From contig JAHDWJ010000027.1 in NCBI GenBank assembly GCA_023384415.1, positions 1 through 64,000 of the forward strand: a stretch of 64,000 bases of DNA, written 5' to 3'. Each line of letters opens with the position of its first letter. The first letter of the stretch is position 1. The stretch is from Anaerolineae bacterium (GTDB lineage Bacteria; Chloroflexota; Anaerolineae; Promineifilales; Promineifilaceae). Below the pieces are notes generated by a model. That model saw only the letters and a program-made list of their open reading frames with translations, did not search any database and had not been told where the DNA came from. Below, in pieces: positions 42,539 through 49,981 of the stretch. The position numbers and the translations under genes were made by a program.

Positions 42539-44110
42539 ATGAAACTTCTCTTCGCTCAATCTTACTACCTGAAATTTGACCCCAAGCTGTATGAGGCTAT
42601 GCAGCCATATCCCCCTCTGGGCACACTGTATGCCGCCAGCTTTATGCGCCAGCGGGGGTATGAAGTGGCCCTATTTGATGCCATGTTGGCCGAGAATGAA
42701 GCTGAGTTCGCGGCCGCGCTCGACCGTGAGCAGCCTGATTATGCCATCATCTACGAAGATAACTTCAACTACCTGTCCAAAATGTGCCTGACCCGGATGC
42801 GTGAAGCCGCTTTCACCATGATCCAGATGGCCCAGCAGCGGAACATCCCCGTCATCATTGGCGGCTCAGACGCTACTGACCACGCTGAGAGCTATCTTCA
42901 ACATGGAGCTGATTTTGTTTTGTTAGGCGAAGGGGAACTAACCCTGGCCCAACTGCTGGACCACCTGAGCCACCACCACTCCACCAGTCTGAACAACATC
43001 CTCGGCCTGGCCTACTCCCACAACGGCGATAGCAGTCAGCCAGTCAGCAGAACTCGAAACTCAAAACTCGAAACTCACTTCACTCCCCGCCGCCCCGACA
43101 TCAAACAAGTAGATGATCTCCCGTTCCCAGCCTGGGACTTAGTAGATGTGCCCCGGTATAAAAAAATCTGGTACGAACGGCATGGCTATTACGCTATGAA
43201 CATGGTGACCACACGAGGCTGCCCCTACCATTGCAACTGGTGTGCCAAACCAATTTGGGGCCAACGGTACAACTCCCGCAGTCCGGAAAACGTCGCCCGC
43301 GAACTCAAATGGCTCAAAGAAACGTACCAACCCGATTACATCTGGCTGGCCGATGACATCGTAGGTCTGAAACCGGGTTGGTGGTCCCAATTTGCCGATT
43401 GGGTCGAAAAGCTGGACGCCCGTGTGCCGTTCAAATGCCTCAGTCGGGCTGACTTGATGGTACGTAAGGATGACGCTGTTTCTGCCCTGGCTCGTGCTGG
43501 TTGCGACATTGTGTGGATGGGGGCAGAATCTGGCTCCCAGAAGATTCTCAATGCCATGGATAAAGGCACGACCGTAGAGCAAATTTACGAAGCCACGCGC
43601 CGTTTGCGGGCGGCTGGGGTTCGGGTGGCTTTTTTTCTCCAATTTGGCTACCCTGGCGAGACCCGCGCCGATCTTGAGAAGACGTTGCAGATGGTGCGTG
43701 ACTGTCAACCAGATGACATTGGCATGTCTGTCTCTTATCCGCTGCCAGGGACGAAGTTTTATGAAAATGTGAAGTTACAACTGGGAGACAAGCAAAATTG
43801 GGTAGATTCCGCTGACCTGGAGATGATGTACCGGGGGCCGTTTACGACGGCGTTTTACCGGCAGCTGCATCAGGTGCTGCATAAGGAGTTTCGCGGCCGC
43901 AAACAGTGGCGGGAGCTGCGGCAAGAGTGGCAGCAGGGGAAAATCAGGCTGGGGCAACTGCGGGTCGCGGCCGCTATCTTCTACCGTTTTCTCACCTTAC
44001 CCCTGGCCCGGCTCAAACTCAACCGCCTGGCCGCCATCCCCCACCAGGGGATTGCTGCCCTGCCCCACATGCGCTTAGAGGACGCGGCCGCGCCCACCCC
44101 ACAGGAATAG
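42539..44110 (+). CDS. B12-binding-type radical SAM protein 1
   Basis: 523 aa. The N-terminal Rossmann-like cobalamin-binding domain (1-145) has YPPLGTLYAASFMRQRGYEV and VIIGGSDATDHAESYLQHGADFVLLGEGE, the normal class-B layout. The radical SAM domain has C228, C232 and C235 (RGCPYHCNWC) for the [4Fe-4S] cluster. Such enzymes do C-methylation, ring contraction or other radical steps (BchE and HpnJ are relatives). Residues about 166-181 (SQPVSRTRNSKLETHF) come from a low-complexity AACTCGAAACTC element read in frame. It is paralogous to the next gene. The product is unknown. Confidence 0.85.
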   Translation: MKLLFAQSYYLKFDPKLYEAMQPYPPLGTLYAASFMRQRGYEVALFDAMLAENEAEFAAALDREQPDYAIIYEDNFNYLSKMCLTRMREAAFTMIQMAQQRNIPVIIGGSDATDHAESYLQHGADFVLLGEGELTLAQLLDHLSHHHSTSLNNILGLAYSHNGDSSQPVSRTRNSKLETHFTPRRPDIKQVDDLPFPAWDLVDVPRYKKIWYERHGYYAMNMVTTRGCPYHCNWCAKPIWGQRYNSRSPENVARELKWLKETYQPDYIWLADDIVGLKPGWWSQFADWVEKLDARVPFKCLSRADLMVRKDDAVSALARAGCDIVWMGAESGSQKILNAMDKGTTVEQIYEATRRLRAAGVRVAFFLQFGYPGETRADLEKTLQMVRDCQPDDIGMSVSYPLPGTKFYENVKLQLGDKQNWVDSADLEMMYRGPFTTAFYRQLHQVLHKEFRGRKQWRELRQEWQQGKIRLGQLRVAAAIFYRFLTLPLARLKLNRLAAIPHQGIAALPHMRLEDAAAPTPQE

Positions 44111-44274
44111 TAAGCTGTTAGCAGTGGCCAGTTGGTCAAAGATAATAGACCGCTGCTTTTTGCCCATAATCCTTTCATCCATAGCTTTTCCCATAACACC
44201 CATATAGCAGCGGATATACATTTCCCATCGTTATCCATCTTCTTTTCATCCATATTTTTCCAGGACAACACCCA

Positions 44275-45720
44275 ATGGACATCCTTCTTTCACACGGCTA
44301 CTTCATCGCCGAAGATGAGCATGAAAAACAGATTATGAAGCCTTACCCCACCCTGGGGCTGCTCTACCTTTCCTCCCACCTCAAAGCCAAAGGGTTTGCC
44401 GTAGATTTATGGGACAGCACCTTCCGCACCCTGGAGCAGTTCCGCGCCCACGTGCAGCATACCCGCCCATTCCTCGTTGGCTTATATTGCAACCTGATGA
44501 CCAAACAGAACATCCTGACCATGATGCGTTTTTGCCAGGAGCAAGGGGCCAAGGTCATTTTGGGGGGGCCAGAGCCAGTCTCTTATGCCGAGGAGTACCT
44601 GAATGCCGGGGCGGATGTCATTGTGGTTGGTGAAGGGGAGCTAACCCTGGAAGAGCTGATCCCTCGCATCACCCAGGAAGGTGTGCATCAGCTCTACGGC
44701 GTCAATGGGGCGATTTTCCGCAATGAAGCCGGGCAAACCATTCGCAACCTGCCCCGCGAACAGATCAAAGACCTTTCTGCCCAGCCCTGGCCTGATCGGG
44801 AAGCGATTGATATGCCTCGCTATCTGGACACCTGGAAAACCCATCATGGCCTCAGTTCTGTCTCCCTTATCACGGCACGCGGCTGCCCGTATACCTGTAC
44901 CTGGTGCAGCCATTCCGTCTTCGGCCACACCCACCGCCGCCGCTCCGTTGCCGACGCCGCCAATGAGGTGGAGTGGATTGTGCAAACGTATCAGCCGGAT
45001 CAACTGTGGTATGCTGATGATGTGCTGACCATTCACCCCCGCTGGTTCCTGGAATTCGCGACTGAACTCAAACGGCGTGGCTTGCGTGTGCCGTTCGAGT
45101 GCATCAGTCGCGCCGACCGGCTCAATGACCAGGTGATTGAGGCTCTGGCCGAGATGGGCTGTTACCGGCTCTGGATCGGCTCTGAAAGTGGTTCGCAGCG
45201 CATTCTGGACGCTATGAAGCGCAAGGCAGATGTGACGGATGTGCAGTTTAAGACTAAAATGCTCCAGCAAAAAGGGATTGAGGTAGGGATGTTTATTATG
45301 TTGGGGTATGAAGGGGAAGTCGTGAGTGACATTGAAGCGACCGTGGATCATTTGAAAAAGTCAAACCCAGATGTGTTCTTGACGACAGTCGCTTATCCCA
45401 TCAAAGATACTGCCTTTTACAATGAAATTTCGGAACGGGTGACAACTCACCTGGCCTGGGAGCAGCGTACCGACCGGGATTTGCAGGTGACCGGGCGATA
45501 TTCGCGCCGCTTTTATGACCATGCCACTCGCTGGATGGTGAATGAGGTGAACCTGAACCGGTCCAGGCGGGCTGGCTCCCGTAACTACTGGCAGATGGCC
45601 AAGATGTATATGAATGCAAAACGCGGCCGCATCGGTATGGCCCTCACCCAAAAGGAAAAAGAAACTGTCCCCGCCGGTCAAGGCTGGCCCACCCAAGACC
45701 GCACTAAAGAAGCATGGTAG
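44275..45720 (+). CDS. B12-binding-type radical SAM protein 2
   Basis: 481 aa. The cobalamin-type domain (1-150) has KPYPTLGLLYLSSHLKAKGF, VILGGPEPVSYAEEYLNAGA and GEGELTLEEL, close to protein 1. The radical SAM cysteines are C204, C208 and C211 (ARGCPYTCTWC). Later blocks, WYADDVLTIHPRWF and LWIGSESGSQRILDAMKR, match the SAM-binding strands of the family. It likely acts on the same pathway as its neighbours. The methyltransferase starts seven bases after its stop, so the two are coupled. The 164-bp gap before it holds no gene. Confidence 0.85.
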   Translation: MDILLSHGYFIAEDEHEKQIMKPYPTLGLLYLSSHLKAKGFAVDLWDSTFRTLEQFRAHVQHTRPFLVGLYCNLMTKQNILTMMRFCQEQGAKVILGGPEPVSYAEEYLNAGADVIVVGEGELTLEELIPRITQEGVHQLYGVNGAIFRNEAGQTIRNLPREQIKDLSAQPWPDREAIDMPRYLDTWKTHHGLSSVSLITARGCPYTCTWCSHSVFGHTHRRRSVADAANEVEWIVQTYQPDQLWYADDVLTIHPRWFLEFATELKRRGLRVPFECISRADRLNDQVIEALAEMGCYRLWIGSESGSQRILDAMKRKADVTDVQFKTKMLQQKGIEVGMFIMLGYEGEVVSDIEATVDHLKKSNPDVFLTTVAYPIKDTAFYNEISERVTTHLAWEQRTDRDLQVTGRYSRRFYDHATRWMVNEVNLNRSRRAGSRNYWQMAKMYMNAKRGRIGMALTQKEKETVPAGQGWPTQDRTKEAW

Positions 45721-45727
45721 GACACCG

Positions 45728-46597
45728 ATGATTGATTCAACAGCCTTCGACGCCTTTGCCGCAGAATATGATGAGAGCTTTACCCACTCTCAATTGGGGC
45801 AATGGCTGCGGCCGCGGGTCTGGCCTCACCTCGCCCGTCATTTCCAACCGGGGGACCACATCCTGGAACTGGCCTGCGGCACCGGCGAAGACGCCCTCTG
45901 GCTGGCCCAACACGGCATGCACGTCACCGCCACCGATGGTTCGGCTGAAATGGTCAAAGTCGCGGCTGCGAAAGCCGCTCGCGCCGGTTTGAGTGACAAG
46001 ATACAGGTGCGGCAAATGGCACTTCAGACATTGAGTCAGCCATTAGCCGTGAGCAGTCTCCAGTCTCCAGTCTCCAGTCTCCAGTCTCCAATCTCTGAAT
46101 CTCTCAATCTCTCAACCCCGCCCCCCTTCTCCGGCATCCTCTCCAACTTCGGCGGCCTCAACACCATTGAGGATTTGCGGCCGCTGGCTCAAACCGTCGC
46201 TTCTTTGGTCAAACCAGGTGGCAAGGCTGTGCTGGTGCCCATGGGACCAGTCTGCCCCTGGGAGTTGGCCTGGTACGGGCTGCATGGGGAGCTAAAAACA
46301 GCCCTGAGGCGGTTTCGCGGCCGCGCCCAGGCTAAAATCGGCGACAGCCACATTTCTATCTGGTATCCATCCGCCCGGCAGGTAAGGCAGGCGTTCGCTC
46401 CCTGGTTCCATTCTATCCAAACCGAAAGCCTGGGATTCTGGCTGCCCCCCAGCTACCTGGAACACCTTGTTCACCGTTGGCCTCGCCTCTTCCGCACCCT
46501 CAGCCATCTTGATCAGGCCACCGCTTCCTGGTGGCGCGGCTGGGGGGATCATTTCATCATTGTTTTAGAGCGGACACAAACAAGACCCGGTGATTAG
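45728..46597 (+). CDS. Class I SAM-dependent methyltransferase with in-frame low-complexity insert
   Basis: 289 aa from the ATG at 45728; the longer frame overlaps the radical SAM gene and is not needed. Motif I is HILELACGTGEDALWLA (about 44-60) and the acidic motif II ends TATDGS. Residues about 105-130 (AVSSLQSPVSSLQSP, then ISESLNLST) are encoded by the AGTCTCC repeat, placed in the loop before the strand FSGILSNFGGLNT, so the core fold can remain intact. The substrate is unknown; the cluster suggests a small molecule or lipid made by the radical SAM proteins. Confidence 0.8.
   Translation: MIDSTAFDAFAAEYDESFTHSQLGQWLRPRVWPHLARHFQPGDHILELACGTGEDALWLAQHGMHVTATDGSAEMVKVAAAKAARAGLSDKIQVRQMALQTLSQPLAVSSLQSPVSSLQSPISESLNLSTPPPFSGILSNFGGLNTIEDLRPLAQTVASLVKPGGKAVLVPMGPVCPWELAWYGLHGELKTALRRFRGRAQAKIGDSHISIWYPSARQVRQAFAPWFHSIQTESLGFWLPPSYLEHLVHRWPRLFRTLSHLDQATASWWRGWGDHFIIVLERTQTRPGD
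46046..46119. repeat. Low-complexity AGTCTCC element inside a methyltransferase gene
   Basis: Five AGTCTCC-type units are followed by AATCTCTGAATCTCTCAATCTCTCAA. The translated peptide shares AVSSLQSPVSSL with the insert in the SBBP protein, although the host genes are unrelated. Confidence 0.9.
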
Positions 46598-46663
46598 TGT
46601 ATTAGTGTATTAGTGTGTTGGTTTTACTAATACACTAATATACCAATAAACCATCAACCCCCT

Positions 46664-48151
46664 ATGAAACCACACATCCTTTTTTACAATCCCCAATCAT
46701 CCACCAGCCGTAAGCCAGTGCTTCCCCTTTCTTTGCTGGCTGTTGGGGCAGTCCTGGAAGGTAAATACGAATACAGTATTGCCGATGGTAATCTGGAAGA
46801 TAACCCTCTGGAACATCTGGACAACCGTATTCAGCAGATGGGATCCAATCCCGTGTTGGCCGTCACCGTCATGCCGGGGCCGCAGTTACAGCAAGCTGTC
46901 CCCTTGTGCCAGGAACTCAAACGCCGCTACCCTCACCTGATCATCGTTTGGGGTGGTTATTTCCCCACTCAACATTGGGATGTGGCCCTGCGCTCTGATT
47001 TTGTAGATTTTGTAGTACGGGGACATGGGGAAATGGTGTTTCTAGCCCTGCTTGGCGAATTGGAGTTAGGGGGCCAGAATTTTGCCAGCATCCCTGGGCT
47101 GGCTTACAAGGATGAGGCGGGCTTACCGGTGAGCAATATGCTGGCCCCAATTCCGCGGCCGCATCAACTCCCCCCCTTCAACCTTGACCGCGTACCCGTA
47201 GCCCGTTACCTACGCCACACCTTCCTGGGAACTCGCACTCTGGGCTACCATTCCAGTTACGGCTGCCCCTTTTTCTGTAACTTCTGTGCTGTCGTTAACA
47301 TGGTCAACGGTAAATGGTATCCCCAAACTGCCGGGCAAGTAGCCGATGTTATACACCAATACGTCGCCCGCTGGAACGTTAATGCCGTTGAGTTTTACGA
47401 CAACAATTTCTTTGTTCATCAGGAGCGGGTAGCTGAATTTTCGGAGCGGATCATGGATTTACGCCTGGCCTGGTGGGGGGAAGGGCGTATTGACACCATG
47501 CTCAAATTCAACGATCAGACCTGGCAGCTCATGCGTGATGCCGGTCTCAAAATGGTTTTCCTGGGGGCAGAATCTGGCTCGGCCGAAACACTCAAACGGA
47601 TGGACAAAGGGGGAACACTCACCCCAGAGAAAACCCTGGAAATGGCTCGCATTATGAAACAGTGGGGTATCGTGCCAGAGATGTCTTTCGTCATGGGCAA
47701 CCCACCGGACGCAGATAGGGATTTGGTAGAAACGATGGAGTTTATTCGCAAAGTCAAACAGGTGAATCCGGCCACGGAAATCATCATGTACCTATACACC
47801 CCCGTTCCCCTGGCCGGTGATTTATACGATGAAGCTCAGGCCGAAGGGTTCGCTTTCCCTCAAACCTTAGAGGAATGGATCGCCCCTGCCTGGCTCAACT
47901 TTTCGCAACGGCGCAGCAGCCAGATGCCCTGGATTAAGCCAACTTTGCAGCAGCGTATTTATGATTTTGAGCGTGTGATTAACGCCTATTACCCCACTTC
48001 AACCGATATTAAATTAACCAGCCTGCGCCGCCGTCTGCTCAGAGCGGTCTCATCCTGGCGTTATCACACTCGTTTTTACCATTTCCCTCTGGAACTGCGG
48101 GTTGTACACAAGCTCATTGCTTACCAACGGCCAGAAACGTCAGGGTTTTAA
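46664..48151 (+). CDS. B12-binding-type radical SAM protein 3
   Basis: 495 aa. The cobalamin-type domain is 1-150 (PLSLLAVGAVLEGKYEYSIA, IIVWGGYFPTQHWDVALRS). The radical SAM cysteines are C201, C205 and C208 (YGCPFFCNFC). The SAM-binding blocks are EFYDNNFFVH and MVFLGAESGSAETLKRMDKG. It is more distant from proteins 1 and 2 than they are from each other. The short gap before it (46598-46663) is an AT-rich GTATTAGTGTATTAGTGT micro-repeat with an inverted copy. It probably closes the cluster that begins with the nucleotidyltransferase. Confidence 0.85.
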   Translation: MKPHILFYNPQSSTSRKPVLPLSLLAVGAVLEGKYEYSIADGNLEDNPLEHLDNRIQQMGSNPVLAVTVMPGPQLQQAVPLCQELKRRYPHLIIVWGGYFPTQHWDVALRSDFVDFVVRGHGEMVFLALLGELELGGQNFASIPGLAYKDEAGLPVSNMLAPIPRPHQLPPFNLDRVPVARYLRHTFLGTRTLGYHSSYGCPFFCNFCAVVNMVNGKWYPQTAGQVADVIHQYVARWNVNAVEFYDNNFFVHQERVAEFSERIMDLRLAWWGEGRIDTMLKFNDQTWQLMRDAGLKMVFLGAESGSAETLKRMDKGGTLTPEKTLEMARIMKQWGIVPEMSFVMGNPPDADRDLVETMEFIRKVKQVNPATEIIMYLYTPVPLAGDLYDEAQAEGFAFPQTLEEWIAPAWLNFSQRRSSQMPWIKPTLQQRIYDFERVINAYYPTSTDIKLTSLRRRLLRAVSSWRYHTRFYHFPLELRVVHKLIAYQRPETSGF

Positions 48152-48193
48152 CCCCACCCAAAATTCCTATTGACAGCTATAAATCTCCCCATC

Positions 48194-48223
48194 TTGACAA
48201 AGAGTGACTGTCCTGCATACAAT
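48194..48223 (+). promoter_or_regulatory. Promoter of the SpoVS-like gene
   Basis: TTGACA (48194-48199) and TACAAT (48218-48223) are separated by 18 bases, with transcription starting about 60 bases before the ATG. Confidence 0.7.
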
Positions 48224-48286
48224 TCAACGTGTAAGAAACTTTTACAATAACTGTGGCCTGCCACAACAGAAGCCAGGAGGCGAATC

Positions 48287-48556
48287 ATGGATGTTATCAA
48301 AGTATCGGCTCGTTCTCGCACCGCATCCGTCGCAGGCGCAATCGCCGGCGTGGTACGTGAAAACAAAAAGGCGGAAGTGCAGGCTATTGGGGCCGGGGCT
48401 GTTAATCAGGCCGTCAAAGCCATTGCTATTGCCAGAGGGTATTTGTTAGAAGAGGGGGTAGATGTAATTTGTGTGCCCCATTTTGTGGAAGTGGATATTG
48501 ACGATCAGGAGAGGACAGCCCTGAGAATTACGGTTGAACCACGTAAAACCCAGTAA
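48287..48556 (+). CDS. spoVS: Stage V sporulation protein S-like (SpoVS/Alba-like) protein
   Basis: This 89-aa protein covers the complete SpoVS domain: VIKVSARSRTASVAGAIAGV, then AIGAGAVNQAVKAIAIARGYL and VPHFVEVDID. AGGAGG precedes the ATG. SpoVS has an Alba-like fold and was found through a Bacillus sporulation phenotype, but it is kept in many non-sporulating bacteria including Chloroflexota, so it should not be taken as evidence for spores. It has its own promoter and terminator. Confidence 0.95.
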   Translation: MDVIKVSARSRTASVAGAIAGVVRENKKAEVQAIGAGAVNQAVKAIAIARGYLLEEGVDVICVPHFVEVDIDDQERTALRITVEPRKTQ

Positions 48557-48590
48557 TCATCCGTTAGTGGTTATTAAGTCGCTAGATAGT

Positions 48591-48631
48591 AAAGAGCCGT
48601 TGGCACCCTCTGCCAACGGCTCTTTTTTCTG
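48591..48631. terminator. Convergent intrinsic terminator
   Basis: A perfect 15-bp stem (48591-48605 with 48611-48625) around CCCTC is followed by six T. It lies between spoVS and the convergent E2 gene. Confidence 0.93.
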
Positions 48632-48644
48632 CATGGTATTTTGC

Positions 48645-49943
48645 TTACTGCCAATTCTCAATCAACTCTTTTAATGTGGAGACGAAATGGTCGGCTGAAG
48701 CTCCATCCAGAATGCGATGATCGAAGGTAAAGCTGACATAAGCCATAGGCCGGATGGCGATGGCGTCGTTAATGACTTTGACTCGCTTTTCAATTTTGCC
48801 TACACCTAAAATGCCACATTGGGGTTGGTTGATGATGGGGGTAGCAAAGAGGCTGCCGGAAACGCCATGATTGGTGATGGTGAAGGTTCCCCCTTGCACA
48901 TCGGCAGGTTTGAGCTGTTTGTTGCGGGCACGGTTGGTTAAATCGTTGATGACACGGGCCAACCCCAGCAGATTGTAATTGTCGGCATCTTTGATCACGG
49001 GCACGATGAGACCATCTTCAATCGCGGCCGCAATGCCCACATTTATATTGCGCCGCAAAATCACCCCTTCATTACTCCAACTGCTGTTAACCATCGGGTG
49101 GGCCTTGAGGGCCTGAGCCGTCGCGGCTACCAGATAGGCGGTGAAAGTGAGGTTAGCCCCATCCTGGGCGAAAGCCGCTTTGTGGGCCTGGCGATGTTTG
49201 GCGGCGGCCGTAAAATCAAACTCAAAGACAGTGGTGACATGAGGGCTGGTATGTTTGCTCATCACCATGTGGTCGGCAATAGCCCGGCGCATATTGGTCA
49301 GCGGGCTGAGGGTGTCGGCCAGGCCGGGAGTGGCGATAGGGGCAGGTACCGTTGGTGATGGGGTGGGGCGGGGTGCGGATGCTGGTGTGGTTGTGGGTAT
49401 GGCAATAGGTTCAGCCGCGATCTCTACACTTTCCGGGGCTGTTTCTTTGACCGGGGCGGGGGACTCCAGATAGGCCATCACATCCTTTTTAGTAATGCGC
49501 CCATCGCGGCCGCTGCCACTAATCTGGCGCAAATCCAATTGATGCTCAGCCGCCATCCGTTTGACTACTGGGCTGGCCCAATTATTGAGAGAACGCTCGG
49601 CGGCACCGGCATGACCATTGATTCCTTTGCTGCTGGTAGGCATTGACTCTATTTTCATGGGGGTGAGTTCCGGCGCGGCCGCAGGTGTGCCGCTTACCTG
49701 CTCTCCGGCCTCGCCCAGATAGGCCAATACTGTACCCACCGGAACCGTTTCCCCTTCACGCACTAAAATCTGCAGCAGCACGCCGGCCACCTCAGCCGTT
49801 GCTTCTGTAGTCACCTTGTCCGTTTCAATTTCGAGAATCGGTTCAAACCGGTTGACCTTATCCCCTTCCTTTTTCAACCACCGGGCAATCTGCCCTTCAA
49901 TAACCCCTTCTCCCAAAACGGGCATAATGATTTCTGTTGCCAT
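48645..49943 (-). CDS. 2-oxoacid dehydrogenase E2 (dihydrolipoamide acyltransferase)
   Basis: 432 aa. The lipoyl domain (2-76) has lipoylated K43 in EIETDKVTTEA. A P/A-rich linker leads to the peripheral-subunit-binding domain (about 123-160, SPVVKRMAAEHQLDL, then GSGRDGRITKKDV). After a second A/P/T linker with tandem PTP repeats comes the catalytic domain (about 215-432), with TITNHGVSGSLFATPIINQP and the active-site HRILDG. GGAG lies six bases before the ATG. It works with the fused E1 encoded 38 bp upstream. Which 2-oxoacid (pyruvate or branched-chain) is used is not clear. E3 is not in the window. Confidence 0.93.
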   Translation of the reverse strand: MATEIIMPVLGEGVIEGQIARWLKKEGDKVNRFEPILEIETDKVTTEATAEVAGVLLQILVREGETVPVGTVLAYLGEAGEQVSGTPAAAPELTPMKIESMPTSSKGINGHAGAAERSLNNWASPVVKRMAAEHQLDLRQISGSGRDGRITKKDVMAYLESPAPVKETAPESVEIAAEPIAIPTTTPASAPRPTPSPTVPAPIATPGLADTLSPLTNMRRAIADHMVMSKHTSPHVTTVFEFDFTAAAKHRQAHKAAFAQDGANLTFTAYLVAATAQALKAHPMVNSSWSNEGVILRRNINVGIAAAIEDGLIVPVIKDADNYNLLGLARVINDLTNRARNKQLKPADVQGGTFTITNHGVSGSLFATPIINQPQCGILGVGKIEKRVKVINDAIAIRPMAYVSFTFDHRILDGASADHFVSTLKELIENWQ

Positions 49944-49981
49944 AATTACTCCTGGGTCAGTTTCTGGTTTAGAACTCGAAA

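Noticed and set aside
44641..45351. 236-codon ORF antisense to radical SAM protein 2
   Set aside because: It mirrors conserved radical SAM codons; no motif of its own despite its length.
48287..48556. Evidence that the organism forms spores (SpoVS)
   Set aside because: SpoVS-like proteins are widespread in non-sporulating bacteria, and no other sporulation gene is present.
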